NCBI GenBank assembly: GCA_021413965.1
Contig: JAIOPI010000014.1
Location: forward strand, 124,001 to 188,000
Source of the DNA: Lentisphaerota bacterium
GTDB taxonomy: Bacteria; Verrucomicrobiota; Kiritimatiellia; UBA8416; JAIOPI01
Direction of reading: 5' to 3'
DNA: 64,000 nt
Part shown: positions 27,133 to 35,548 of the stretch, piece after piece
Numbering within the stretch: position 1 is the stretch's first letter
Layout: every line of letters starts with the position of its first letter
Made by a program: the position numbers and the translations under genes
The notes under the pieces: model-generated
What the model saw: the letters and a program-made list of their open reading frames with translations, nothing else
The model's database searches: none
Told to the model about the DNA's origin: nothing

Positions 27133-28230
27133 ATGAACAACCGTGAACGGTTCGATGCGCTTATGGATTTCCGGCCGGTGGACCGGGTGCCGGCCTGGTA
27201 CTTCGGCTACTGGCGGGAGACCGGGGAGCGCTGGGCGAAGGAAGCCGGCGGGACGCTGGCCAACCTGGAGGCGTTGACCGGCATGGATCCCGACTGGGAG
27301 GCGGGTATGTGGTCGATCCATGGTCTGACCCGCATCGGCCCCCTCGGGACGATCCCGTGGACGGTGTTGGAGGACACGGAGGAGTACCGGGTCGTGAGGA
27401 CTCCGCTGGGCGCGGTGCTCAAGGAGGGAAAACGCGGCAGCTCGATCCCGCAGCATCTGGAGGAAGCGCTCAAGCCGACGCGCGCGTCGTGGGAGACCTT
27501 CAAGCGCTACCTGGATCCGGCGGATCCGGCGCGGCGGGTGGCGGGATGGGAAGCCCAGGCGGCCGACGTGAACCGCCGCGAGCGCATGACGTGCTTCCTG
27601 GGCGGCAGCCTGTACGGGTGGGCGCGCGAGTGGCTGGGCGCCGAAGCCATCTCGTATCTGGCTTATGACGACCCGGCCCTCTACGAGGAAATCATCGACA
27701 CGGTGTCGAATCACTTCATGACGCTGCTGAAGCCGGTGCTGGAGAAGACGCGCTTCGAGTTTGCGTATTTCTTCGAGGACTGCTGCGGCAACACCGGTCC
27801 GCTGTTCTCGCCGAACACGTACCGAAAATTCTACCACAAGTACTACCGCCGGATGGTCGACTTCTACCACGGCCTGGGCGTGAAGTACGTCCTGCTCGAC
27901 AGCGACGGTAAGGTTGACGACCTGATCCCGTGCTGGCTCGAGTCCGGGATCGACATCATTTTCCCCATCGAAGTGGGCACGTGGAAGGCCCATCCGGTGG
28001 ACCTTCGCAAGCGCTTCGGGAATCGGCTGCGCATGATGGGCGGGGTGGACAAGCACGTGATCCCGCACGGCGCCCAGGCCATCCGCGACCACCTGGAAAC
28101 GCTGAAGCCCGCGGTGGAGCAGGGCGGCTACCTGCCGCTCCCCGATCACCGCATTCCGCCCGACTGTTCGCTGGACCAGTTCCGGACCTACGTAACCGTG
28201 TTCAACCAGGTCTTTGGGAGGCATCCGTGA
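27133..28230 (+). CDS. URO-D-family protein (third copy)
   Basis: A 365-aa URO-D-fold protein beginning MNNRERFDALMDFRPVDRVPAWYFGYW, the standard opening of this group. The putative ligand region is LLDSDGKVDDLIP with a later PLPDHRIPPDCSLDQF, so the His pair seen at 7869 is absent and a single late Cys and His remain. The start ATG 27133 matches the family start; the frame opens earlier at 27097. Its stop overlaps the GTG of the nucleoside hydrolase (GTGA), so the two are coupled. No corrinoid gene adjoins it; it may use the corrinoid protein from 8952 or do another reaction. Function inferred from family only. Confidence 0.85.
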   Translation: MNNRERFDALMDFRPVDRVPAWYFGYWRETGERWAKEAGGTLANLEALTGMDPDWEAGMWSIHGLTRIGPLGTIPWTVLEDTEEYRVVRTPLGAVLKEGKRGSSIPQHLEEALKPTRASWETFKRYLDPADPARRVAGWEAQAADVNRRERMTCFLGGSLYGWAREWLGAEAISYLAYDDPALYEEIIDTVSNHFMTLLKPVLEKTRFEFAYFFEDCCGNTGPLFSPNTYRKFYHKYYRRMVDFYHGLGVKYVLLDSDGKVDDLIPCWLESGIDIIFPIEVGTWKAHPVDLRKRFGNRLRMMGGVDKHVIPHGAQAIRDHLETLKPAVEQGGYLPLPDHRIPPDCSLDQFRTYVTVFNQVFGRHP

Positions 28231-29144
28231 CCAAGCTCATCATCGACACCGATCCCGGGCAGGACATCGACGACTTGCTGGCGCTGGCGTTCGCACTGCG
28301 CCGCCCCGAACTCGACATCCGCGCCATCACGACGGTTACGCTGCCTTCAGACCGGCGCGCGCGGCTCGTGAAACGGCTGCTGCGCTACCTGGACCGTACG
28401 GACATCCCGGTGGCGGCGGGGATGCCGTTTCCGCTGCGGCCGTTCACCGGCGACGAGGCACAGCAGCAGCGCGATTTCGCGCGGACGATGAATCACGACG
28501 CCTTTGCCCAGCCGGAGGATTCGCGCGACGATCCCGGGATGGGCGATGCCGTGGACCTCATCATTCGCACGATCGAGGCGCACCCCGGCGAGGTGGTGCT
28601 GGCCTGCCTCGCGCCGCTCACCAACGTCGCCTGCGCCCTGCAGCGTCAGCCCGAGATCGCGGGCAAGATCAAGGCCATTGCCCTGATGGGCGGAGAGACC
28701 GCCCTGAACCGTGTCGAGCACAACATCGGGTGGGATTACGTCGCGGCCGACGTCGTCCTGAGCACCGGCATCCCGCTGGCGATGGGCACTTGGGACGTGA
28801 CGCGGCGCTTCGTCCTGTCGTCCGAGGATTGCGCCGCGTTTGCGCGCAGCGCGTCGCCTCTCGACCAGGCGTTGGCGCGGGCCATCGCGCTCTGGCACCC
28901 GGTGCAGTCCTGGAAGCCGGGACCCGTGATGTACGACCTGTTTCCGATCGTCTGGGCCTTCGCGCCGGCCTATTACACGATGACGCCCATGCGCGTGCGC
29001 GTCGAGACGCGGGGCGAGCATACGTGCGGCATGACGGTGGCCGGCCCGGGCGTGCCCAATGCCGACGTCACCACCGACATTCGCGCCGCCGAGCTGCGCG
29101 ACCTTTACCTGCGCACCGTGCTCGGCGGCGGAGATCGGCGGTAA
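28227..29144 (+). CDS. Inosine/uridine-preferring nucleoside hydrolase family protein
   Basis: A 305-aa protein starting at GTG 28227, which overlaps the URO-D stop and has GGGAGG upstream. The N-terminal IIDTDPGQDIDDLLALAFAL is the calcium-binding Asp cluster of nucleoside hydrolases, with one extra residue between the Asp groups. Further motifs are LACLAPLTNVACAL, IALMGGETALNRVEHNIGWD (ribose and metal contacts) and PGPVMYDLFPIVWAF, where the usual catalytic His before Asp is replaced by Met-Tyr. These enzymes cleave N-glycosidic bonds of ribonucleosides. In PVC glycan loci relatives may act on other ribosyl or glycosyl bonds. The missing His makes a changed substrate likely. Confidence 0.88.
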   Translation: MTKLIIDTDPGQDIDDLLALAFALRRPELDIRAITTVTLPSDRRARLVKRLLRYLDRTDIPVAAGMPFPLRPFTGDEAQQQRDFARTMNHDAFAQPEDSRDDPGMGDAVDLIIRTIEAHPGEVVLACLAPLTNVACALQRQPEIAGKIKAIALMGGETALNRVEHNIGWDYVAADVVLSTGIPLAMGTWDVTRRFVLSSEDCAAFARSASPLDQALARAIALWHPVQSWKPGPVMYDLFPIVWAFAPAYYTMTPMRVRVETRGEHTCGMTVAGPGVPNADVTTDIRAAELRDLYLRTVLGGGDRR

Positions 29145-29175
29145 GGTCGCGTCGACCGAACAACGTGGAGAAACC

Positions 29176-31194
29176 ATGCCCACCGTAACGGATACGCGGC
29201 TATCCATCATCCCGTGGCCGGCGGACCTCCGCCGGGCGCACGGCGAGTTCACGCTGAACGCACACACGGTTATCGCGGCGCCGAGCGCGCTCTATGGCGA
29301 AGCGTACTTGCTCGCGGAGCCGCTGCGCAAGGCGACCGGGTATGCCATTCCCATCGTCGTGCCACCTCTCGGCGAACCCGTGTCCGGGACGATTCACGTC
29401 CGTCAGGCATCGACTGGCGATCGCGTCTCTGGCGACGGCTACCGGCTGTCGGTCTCGCCGACCGGTGTCGTCATTGAAGCGGCCACCGCCGCCGGATGTT
29501 TCTACGGCACGCGCACGCTGCTGCAGCTTCTGCCGCCCGAGGCCGCCGCGGGCAAGCGGCCCCCGGCCGGTCGCGCGGTCAGATGGGCGGCCCCTGCGGT
29601 GGATGTTTGCGATGCGCCGCGTTTCCCCTGGCGCTCGTTCATGCTGGATGAGGCCCGCCATTTTCACGGCCTCGCCGCGGTGAAGCGCTATGTCGACCAG
29701 TTGGCCGCGCTCAAGATGAACGTCCTGCACTGGCATTTGACGGACAACGAGGGATGGCGGCTGGAGATCAAACGTTACCCCAGGCTGACCAGCGTGGGCG
29801 CGCGCTCTCCCGGCGCGGGTGTTGGGGACATCGCGGCGAACGCCGCGGCCGGCATGACACGCTACTACTACACCCAGGAAGAAGCGCGGGAGCTGGTGGA
29901 ATACGCCGCCCGCCGCCATGTGCGCGTCGTGCCGGAAATCGAGATGCCGGGCCACGCCGGTGCGGCGCTGCAGGCTTATCCCGAGTGGAGTGCCGCCGGT
30001 GTGTTCGATACGACGCAACCCGCGGTGCGCGAGGCGCTGACGAACATCCTCGACGAAGTGCTCGCCATTTTTCCGGATCCCGTGATTCACACGGGGAGCG
30101 ACGAGGTGAACTACAAGGAGTGGGAGACCGCGCCGTCCATCCGCGCGGCCATGGCTGCCAGGGGGCTGAAGGATGCTGCGCCGCTCCAGGCTGAGTTCAC
30201 CCGGTTCATGGCCGCGCAGCTCGCGGCGCGGGGACGGCGCATGCTCTACTGGGCCGATGCGCGCGAACAGATCCCTGCGGAAAAGCGCGCCATTTTGCAG
30301 TACTGGCGCGGCGATCCCGCCCTCATGGCGGAAGCCATCGGCCGGGGGTATGATCTGGTCAACAGTGACAACGGTCCCACCTATCTCGACTACAGCTACG
30401 CGATGTTGCCGCTCCAGAAAGCCTACGCCTTCGAACCGATACCGGCCGGGCTGGATCCCGCGCTGCACCAGCATGTGCTCGGCCTGGGGTGCCAGTCCTG
30501 GGGCGAGTTCACGCCCACCCTTTTCCGCCGCGACTACCAGGTGTTCCCGCGGATCGCGGCCCATGCGGAAGCCGGTTGGAGTCCGAAGGAAAGCAAGGAC
30601 TACGCGGCGTTCCTGGAACGGCTCAAGGGCCAGGAAGCACGCTGGGATCTGGCGGGAATCCAGTACGCCCGGGGATGCGAGAAGCCGCAGGCCGACATCT
30701 GGGATGACGCCATGGCTGGCGTGAAGCTCGCCAGCTGGACACCGGACCAGGTGGGAGCAGGCACGTCTCCATATCGTGCAGACGATGGCAACTGGCACGC
30801 GTACGATGCGACGCCGGTCGTGTCCGCCCCGGGGCGCTTTCGGGTGGCCTTTGTGCCGACGGGGGGCGCCAGCGGCCTCCGTGTGCGCGTCGTCGAGATG
30901 CTGGAGAACGGCAGGGCGGTGGCCTCCGACTGGGGCGGATTTGTCGGCGGCGCCTACGAATGCGGAAAGCACGGCGCGGGCGCCCCGCTGTTCGACCTCG
31001 TCGTCTGCACCTTCACCCCGGGCGCGACCTACACGCTGCGGGCGAATTTCTTCGGCCGCAAGGGGACGGATTCGAGCGGCGACATCTTCATCAAGAACGT
31101 GGGCGACCTTCAGCCGGTGTATGTCGAGTCGCCCGAACCGACCCGGTTGCCGCCGCCGAACCACCGAGGAGATCGCCCATGCCCTATCCCGTGA
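29176..31194 (+). CDS. GH20 beta-N-acetylhexosaminidase
   Basis: A 672-aa enzyme with no signal peptide. The N-terminal GH20b domain (1-150: IIPWPADLRR..., GYRLSVSPTGVVIEAATAAGCFYGTRTLLQLL) is followed by the barrel: FMLDEARHFHGLAAVKRYVD, NVLHWHLTDNEGWRLEI, PEIEMPGHAGAAL, and the catalytic Asp-Glu pair D309-E310 in HTGSDEVNY. The last 100 residues form an extra beta-domain that may bind substrate. ATG 29176 has GTGGAG upstream; the frame extends back to 29059 inside the previous gene. GH20 enzymes remove terminal GlcNAc or GalNAc by substrate-assisted catalysis. The stop lies 16 nt inside the next gene. Confidence 0.95.
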   Translation: MPTVTDTRLSIIPWPADLRRAHGEFTLNAHTVIAAPSALYGEAYLLAEPLRKATGYAIPIVVPPLGEPVSGTIHVRQASTGDRVSGDGYRLSVSPTGVVIEAATAAGCFYGTRTLLQLLPPEAAAGKRPPAGRAVRWAAPAVDVCDAPRFPWRSFMLDEARHFHGLAAVKRYVDQLAALKMNVLHWHLTDNEGWRLEIKRYPRLTSVGARSPGAGVGDIAANAAAGMTRYYYTQEEARELVEYAARRHVRVVPEIEMPGHAGAALQAYPEWSAAGVFDTTQPAVREALTNILDEVLAIFPDPVIHTGSDEVNYKEWETAPSIRAAMAARGLKDAAPLQAEFTRFMAAQLAARGRRMLYWADAREQIPAEKRAILQYWRGDPALMAEAIGRGYDLVNSDNGPTYLDYSYAMLPLQKAYAFEPIPAGLDPALHQHVLGLGCQSWGEFTPTLFRRDYQVFPRIAAHAEAGWSPKESKDYAAFLERLKGQEARWDLAGIQYARGCEKPQADIWDDAMAGVKLASWTPDQVGAGTSPYRADDGNWHAYDATPVVSAPGRFRVAFVPTGGASGLRVRVVEMLENGRAVASDWGGFVGGAYECGKHGAGAPLFDLVVCTFTPGATYTLRANFFGRKGTDSSGDIFIKNVGDLQPVYVESPEPTRLPPPNHRGDRPCPIP

Positions 31195-31934
31195 TCGAGG
31201 CCGCGCTGCAAGCCCAATTCTCAGCCGATGGTTTTCTGGTGCTACGCGATGTGGTTCCGGCGGCTGACCGCGAAGACCTGATCGACAAAGCCCGCTACAT
31301 TCTCGAACACCGCGAACAGCACGCCGCCGACTGGGACTGGCGCCAAGGCGAAAGCCTCGAGAAGCGCCAGTTCCGTATCGTCCAGTGCGGCGTCACGCCG
31401 CTGTTTCCCCAACTGCGCGAATCCGCCTTTCACCGCTGGCTCGAACAGGCCGCCTCCGCGCTGATGGGCCAGCCGATGACCTTCTGGTACGACCAGTTCC
31501 TCGGCAAGCCGCCCAAGTTTGGCGCGCCCACGCCGTGGCATCAGGACGAAGCCTACTGGGGGCCGGACCTCTGGGATAAAGGCGTGACGGCCTGGCTGGC
31601 GCTCGAAGATGTCCCGGTCGAACGCGGCGCGATGCAGTTCGTGCGGGGCGGTCACCTGCGCGGCATCATCGAACACCGCCGGCCGGCGGAAATGAGCAGC
31701 GACTTGCTCCGCTGCGACATCGACCCCACCGACACCATTGTCCCCTGTCCGCTGAACGCCGGCGACATCACCTTCCATCATTCGAAAACGCCGCACCAGA
31801 CCGGCGGCAATTCCACCGACCGCTGGCGGCTGTCGATCGCGTCGCACCTGAGCGCGCCCGGCGCCAAACAGGAAGGCGCCAAATACCCCTGGCGCGTCCA
31901 CGTCCGCCAGAAGCCACAACCGGGGCGGGCATAG
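31179..31934 (+). CDS. Phytanoyl-CoA dioxygenase (PhyH) family protein
   Basis: A 251-aa Fe(II)/2-oxoglutarate oxygenase. Iron ligands are H121 and D123 in PWHQDEAYWG and distal H206 in KTPHQTGGN; R217 in DRWRLSI would hold 2-oxoglutarate. Starts at ATG 31179 with AGGAGAT upstream, overlapping the GH20 gene. PhyH proteins hydroxylate varied small molecules and need O2. That is notable next to the cobalamin and URO-D genes that suggest anaerobic chemistry, so the host may be facultative or the enzyme may act on a sugar derivative under low oxygen. Substrate unknown. Confidence 0.93.
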   Translation: MPYPVIEAALQAQFSADGFLVLRDVVPAADREDLIDKARYILEHREQHAADWDWRQGESLEKRQFRIVQCGVTPLFPQLRESAFHRWLEQAASALMGQPMTFWYDQFLGKPPKFGAPTPWHQDEAYWGPDLWDKGVTAWLALEDVPVERGAMQFVRGGHLRGIIEHRRPAEMSSDLLRCDIDPTDTIVPCPLNAGDITFHHSKTPHQTGGNSTDRWRLSIASHLSAPGAKQEGAKYPWRVHVRQKPQPGRA

Positions 31935-31991
31935 CAACGGGGTCACTGGCGGGGCATGCCGCGTTGATTACTGGGAATGTGGGGGCCGATA

Positions 31992-32074
31992 TTGACCTCC
32001 GTTACACTCGGCAGCACGATATGCCAACGATATCGCGGTTGCGCAACGAACGCCAAGCGGGAGACAGGGCGCCA
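31992..32074 (+). promoter_or_regulatory. Conserved upstream region of the 718-aa unknown
   Basis: From TTGACC (31992-31997) to the ATG at 32075 the sequence aligns without gaps over 83 nt with the region 36716-36798 in front of the paralogue at 36799. Shared blocks are TTGAC, TACAC, CACG, CAAC, GCGG and AGACAGGG at identical spacing. TTGACC is a likely -35; no clear -10 is seen. The block shows that the duplication carried its control region. The rest of the 140-nt gap 31935-32074 shows nothing else I can support. Confidence 0.5.
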
Positions 32075-34231
32075 ATGAGACGAATCGTTTTCTCCTGTAC
32101 GACTGACAATGATCTGTTTCGCGTGGCGGGCGACAACGGCATGGCCGTTGCGCGATTCGACACGCCCGCGGCGGCCGTAGACGCCGCCGGCGAGGGCGAC
32201 GGCGTGCTCCTGCTGGCCGACGGCTATCCGGCGGAGCAGCTGCCGCTCGATGCCGGGCTGTTTCGCGCCGCCGCCGCGAAGAAGCTGCGATTGTACGTCG
32301 AGTTTTCCTCGTTCCTGCCCGGGGTCGCCATCGGGACGCCAAGGGGCACGCAGTGGGAGCGGGCGGTCATCTCGTCGGATGTCTTCGGGCCTGAGCTGGC
32401 CCGGCTGCGGATTCTGGCCATTCATGGATGCCGGTTCACGCCGGTGACGGCGGAAGCCCCGCACATCGTCATCGGCCGCGTCGCGGGATTCGATACCGCG
32501 GTGTTTGGCCTGGCGAAGGACTCGCTCCCGATTCTCTTCGAGCTTCCGAAGGGCGAGGGCGGCGGCGAGGTCCTGGCGGCGACCACCAAGCTCAGCCATT
32601 TTCTCACCGGCCGGTATGCGCCGGCGGACGCGTGGCAGAGCATCTGGCGCACCGTGTTCGGCTGGCTGCAGCCGGGCGAGGCGACGCGCGAACTCCACTG
32701 GACGGTGCACGTGCGGCCGAGTTTCCGCGCGGAAGAAGCGTTGCCCGCTCACGTCGAGCGGCAAGCCCTGCGCAGGGGGATCAACTGGTACTTCAACGCG
32801 CGCATGGTGATCCACCCTTTCATGATGGCGACGTACAATCGGCCGACCAACGGGACGCATCCTGCGTCTGCCGACCCGGATCTGAAGCAGGACTGGCCCT
32901 ATGGCCATCGCATCGGGCCGATGCCCGGCCGGAGCGCGCCGGTTGGAGACGGTTCGCTCGGGGTTCTGGAGGGATTCGACGCGAGAGTCTTCTGTGACGG
33001 TGCCCAGCCGGTGCGCTGGTGGATCAGGGCGGACTGCAATGGGGAAATCGCCGGCGCGATGGCGGCGGCCGGGCGGGTGCTGGGGAGTCCAAGGGATTCC
33101 ACGACCGCGGGCAACATCGGCGATTGGCTCTTGTTCCGCTCGATGATGTCGCAGGGCGACCACGCCAACCCCGAGCATCCGGCCTACGGGCTCCTGGGGT
33201 GGAACGAATCGCCCCAGTACGTCGGCCCCGGTTCGATGGACGGCTACGCCGTCTACTACGGCGATGACGAAGCCCGGGCGATGATGGGCATGATGCTGGC
33301 CGCCGCGGTGCTGCAGACCGACCGCTACGACGAACGGCTGATGAAATGCCTGCTGGCGAACCTCCGGGTCAGCGGCCAGTTCGGCTTCCAGCCTGACCGC
33401 ATTGACCAGGGGCGGCTCGAGAAGGTCGGCTGGCGGCATTACTTCAGCGATCAGAACACCAGCTACGCCCCTCATTTTCAAGCCAGCATGTGGACCTGTT
33501 TCCTGTGGGCGTTTCGGCACACCGGGTTCGATCTCTTCCTCCAGCGGGCGAAGACCGCAATCGGAATGACCATGGCCGCCTATCCTGATCGCTGGAAGTG
33601 GACCAACGGCCTCCAGCAGGAGCGGGCCAAGATGCTGCTGGCGCTGGCGTGGCTGGTGCGCGCGGAGGATGCGCCCGAGCACCGCGTCTGGCTGCGTCGT
33701 ATCGCGGCGGATCTGCTGGCGGCCCAGGATGCCTGCGGGGCAATCGGCGAGGCGATCGGCGAGGCCGGCAAGGGGGGATTCCCGCCGCCCGCCTCGAACG
33801 AGGACTATGGCACCACCGAGACGCCGTTGATTCAGTCCAACGCCGACACCGCCAGCGATCTGCTGTACACCTGCAACTTCGCCTTCCTGGCGTTGCACGA
33901 AGCCGCGGCGGCCACCGGCGAAGCGTGCTATCGCCAGGCGGAAGACCGGCTGGCCGCGTTCCTGTGCCGCATCCAGATCCGCAGTGAAGCGCATCCGGAA
34001 CTGGACGGTGGCTGGTTCCGCGCCTTCGACTTCAGACGCTGGGAGTACTGGGCCTCGAGCGCCGACGCGGGGTGGGGCGCCTGGTGCATTGAGAGCGGCT
34101 GGACGCAGAGCTGGATCACGGCGGTATTGGCCCTCCGGCAACTGCGGACGTCGCTGTGGGATGTCACGAAAGACAGCGCCATCCGTAGGCATATCGACGG
34201 GCTACGGCGGGAGATGCTGCCGGAGGCGTGA
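32075..34231 (+). CDS. Unknown (alpha/alpha)-barrel-like carbohydrate protein, copy A
   Basis: A 718-aa protein without signal peptide, paralogous to 36799-38961 (51 of 60 identical residues at the N-terminus by my count). The first 180 residues look like an alpha/beta domain (RRIVFSCTTDNDLFRV, DGVLLLADGYPAEQLP, LYVEFSSFLPGVAI). The remainder is helix-rich with Trp/Tyr-lined repeats typical of (alpha/alpha)6 glycosidases and lyases: GNIGDWLLFRSMM, YGLLGWNESPQYVGPG, YAVYYGDDEARAMMGMML, FQASMWTCFLWAF, DGGWFRAFDF, WGAWCIESGWTQSWI. I do not recognise a named family. ATG 32075 is supported by GGGAGACAGG and by the conserved upstream block. It lies between PhyH and AGE genes, so a role on an oligosaccharide is likely. 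Confidence 0.8.
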   Translation: MRRIVFSCTTDNDLFRVAGDNGMAVARFDTPAAAVDAAGEGDGVLLLADGYPAEQLPLDAGLFRAAAAKKLRLYVEFSSFLPGVAIGTPRGTQWERAVISSDVFGPELARLRILAIHGCRFTPVTAEAPHIVIGRVAGFDTAVFGLAKDSLPILFELPKGEGGGEVLAATTKLSHFLTGRYAPADAWQSIWRTVFGWLQPGEATRELHWTVHVRPSFRAEEALPAHVERQALRRGINWYFNARMVIHPFMMATYNRPTNGTHPASADPDLKQDWPYGHRIGPMPGRSAPVGDGSLGVLEGFDARVFCDGAQPVRWWIRADCNGEIAGAMAAAGRVLGSPRDSTTAGNIGDWLLFRSMMSQGDHANPEHPAYGLLGWNESPQYVGPGSMDGYAVYYGDDEARAMMGMMLAAAVLQTDRYDERLMKCLLANLRVSGQFGFQPDRIDQGRLEKVGWRHYFSDQNTSYAPHFQASMWTCFLWAFRHTGFDLFLQRAKTAIGMTMAAYPDRWKWTNGLQQERAKMLLALAWLVRAEDAPEHRVWLRRIAADLLAAQDACGAIGEAIGEAGKGGFPPPASNEDYGTTETPLIQSNADTASDLLYTCNFAFLALHEAAAATGEACYRQAEDRLAAFLCRIQIRSEAHPELDGGWFRAFDFRRWEYWASSADAGWGAWCIESGWTQSWITAVLALRQLRTSLWDVTKDSAIRRHIDGLRREMLPEA

Positions 34232-34272
34232 CCGAATCCGAAGGACGTGGCGTACACCAAAGGCCAGGCGTT

Positions 34273-35490
34273 ATGGACAAGCACAGGCTGATCAGAACCT
34301 ACCGCGACACCTTGCTGAAGGATGTGATTCCGTTCTGGCTGGACCACGGACTGGACCGTCGGCACGGCGGCATCATCACGGCACTGGACCGCGACGGCAC
34401 GATCCTCGACACCGACAAGTCGGTCTGGTTTCAGGGGCGCGCGGGGTGGATGTTCGCGACGCTGTACAACACGGTGGAACGGCGGCCGGAATGGCTGGCC
34501 GCCGCGCGGAGCTGTGTCGAGTTCTCGCGGAAGCACTGCCACGCGCCGGACGGCAAGATGTACTTCTCGGTGACGCGCGAGGGGAAGCCGCTGCGCATGC
34601 GCCGCTATGTCTACAGCGAGGCGTTCGCGGCGATCTCGTACGCCGCTTTCGCGAAGGCGACCGGTGAGGCGCGGTGGGCGGATGAGGCGCGGACGTGCTG
34701 GAAGCGGTATCTCGCGTACAGCTTCGAGCCAGGGGTGATGCCGGCGAAGTGCACCGACACGCGCCCGGCGATGGGCATGGCGCCGCGGATGATCGCCATC
34801 GTGACGGCGCAGGAGCTGCGCGAGAATCTTGGCGACGATTCGGTGACACCCACCATCGACCGCTGCATCGCGGAAATCAGTCGCTACTTCGTCAAGCCGC
34901 GGCGGCGCGCGGTGATGGAGGTGGTCGGCCCCGGCGGGAAGATCCTCGACCACTTCGACGGGCGCATGCTCAATCCCGGACACGCGATCGAAGGCGCGTG
35001 GTTCATCCTGCACGAAGGCAAGCGGCGCGGGGACTCCGCCATGATCCGGCTCGGCTGCGACATGCTGGACTGGATGTGGGAGCGCGGCTGGGACCGCAAG
35101 CACGGAGGGCTGCTCTACAACGTGGACGTGGATGGCAAGCCGGTGCAGGAGTACTGGCACGACATGAAGTTCTGGTGGCCTCACAACGAGGCCACCATCG
35201 CCACGCTGCTCGCGCATCAACTCACCGCCGACCCGAAGTACGCACGCTGGCACCGGCAGGTCCACGACTGGGGCTTCCGCCATTTCGCGGATCGCAAACA
35301 TGGCGAGTGGTACGGCTATCTGCACCGCGACGGCAGTCTGTCCGTGCCGCTGAAGGGCAACATCTGGAAAGGGCCGTTCCATCTGCCGCGCATGCTGTGG
35401 TACTGCTGGAGACTGCTGGACGCATGCGGGGCGTCGGGGACGCCGCGTTCACAGGTCCGATCACGTCGAGGCCGATCTCCGCGACGGTGA
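34273..35490 (+). CDS. AGE-family epimerase (N-acylglucosamine 2-epimerase-like)
   Basis: A 405-aa (alpha/alpha)6-barrel protein of the AGE family. Typical sequences are LLKDVIPFWLDHGLDRRHGG at the N-terminus, WFQGRAGWMFATLYN, YVYSEAFAAISYAAFAKATGE, MLNPGHAIEGAWFILHEGKRRG, and YWHDMKFWWPHNEATIATLLA, which hold the His and Glu residues lining the pocket. Family members interconvert GlcNAc/ManNAc or mannose/glucose/fructose, so it fits with the hexosaminidase upstream. ATG 34273 is chosen; a GTG at 34228 overlaps the previous stop (GTGA) and would add 15 residues. The last 25 residues after WRLLDACG are Arg/Ser-rich and unlike the family, so the natural end may have been lost by a small frameshift. 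Confidence 0.9.
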   Translation: MDKHRLIRTYRDTLLKDVIPFWLDHGLDRRHGGIITALDRDGTILDTDKSVWFQGRAGWMFATLYNTVERRPEWLAAARSCVEFSRKHCHAPDGKMYFSVTREGKPLRMRRYVYSEAFAAISYAAFAKATGEARWADEARTCWKRYLAYSFEPGVMPAKCTDTRPAMGMAPRMIAIVTAQELRENLGDDSVTPTIDRCIAEISRYFVKPRRRAVMEVVGPGGKILDHFDGRMLNPGHAIEGAWFILHEGKRRGDSAMIRLGCDMLDWMWERGWDRKHGGLLYNVDVDGKPVQEYWHDMKFWWPHNEATIATLLAHQLTADPKYARWHRQVHDWGFRHFADRKHGEWYGYLHRDGSLSVPLKGNIWKGPFHLPRMLWYCWRLLDACGASGTPRSQVRSRRGRSPRR

Positions 35491-35515
35491 CCGTCAGCGC
35501 TCTGGCACGAGGTAT

Positions 35516-35544
35516 GGTGAGTCGCCAGGAGCGACTGGCTCACC
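35516..35544. terminator. Convergent hairpin terminator
   Basis: GGTG-AGTCGC-cagga-GCGACT-ggct-CACC forms a 10-bp stem with one 4-nt bulge in the 58-nt gap between convergent stops (AGE gene and URO-D gene). It would work in both directions. No T-run is present, as is common in this GC-rich sequence. Confidence 0.6.
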
Positions 35545-35548
35545 CCGG

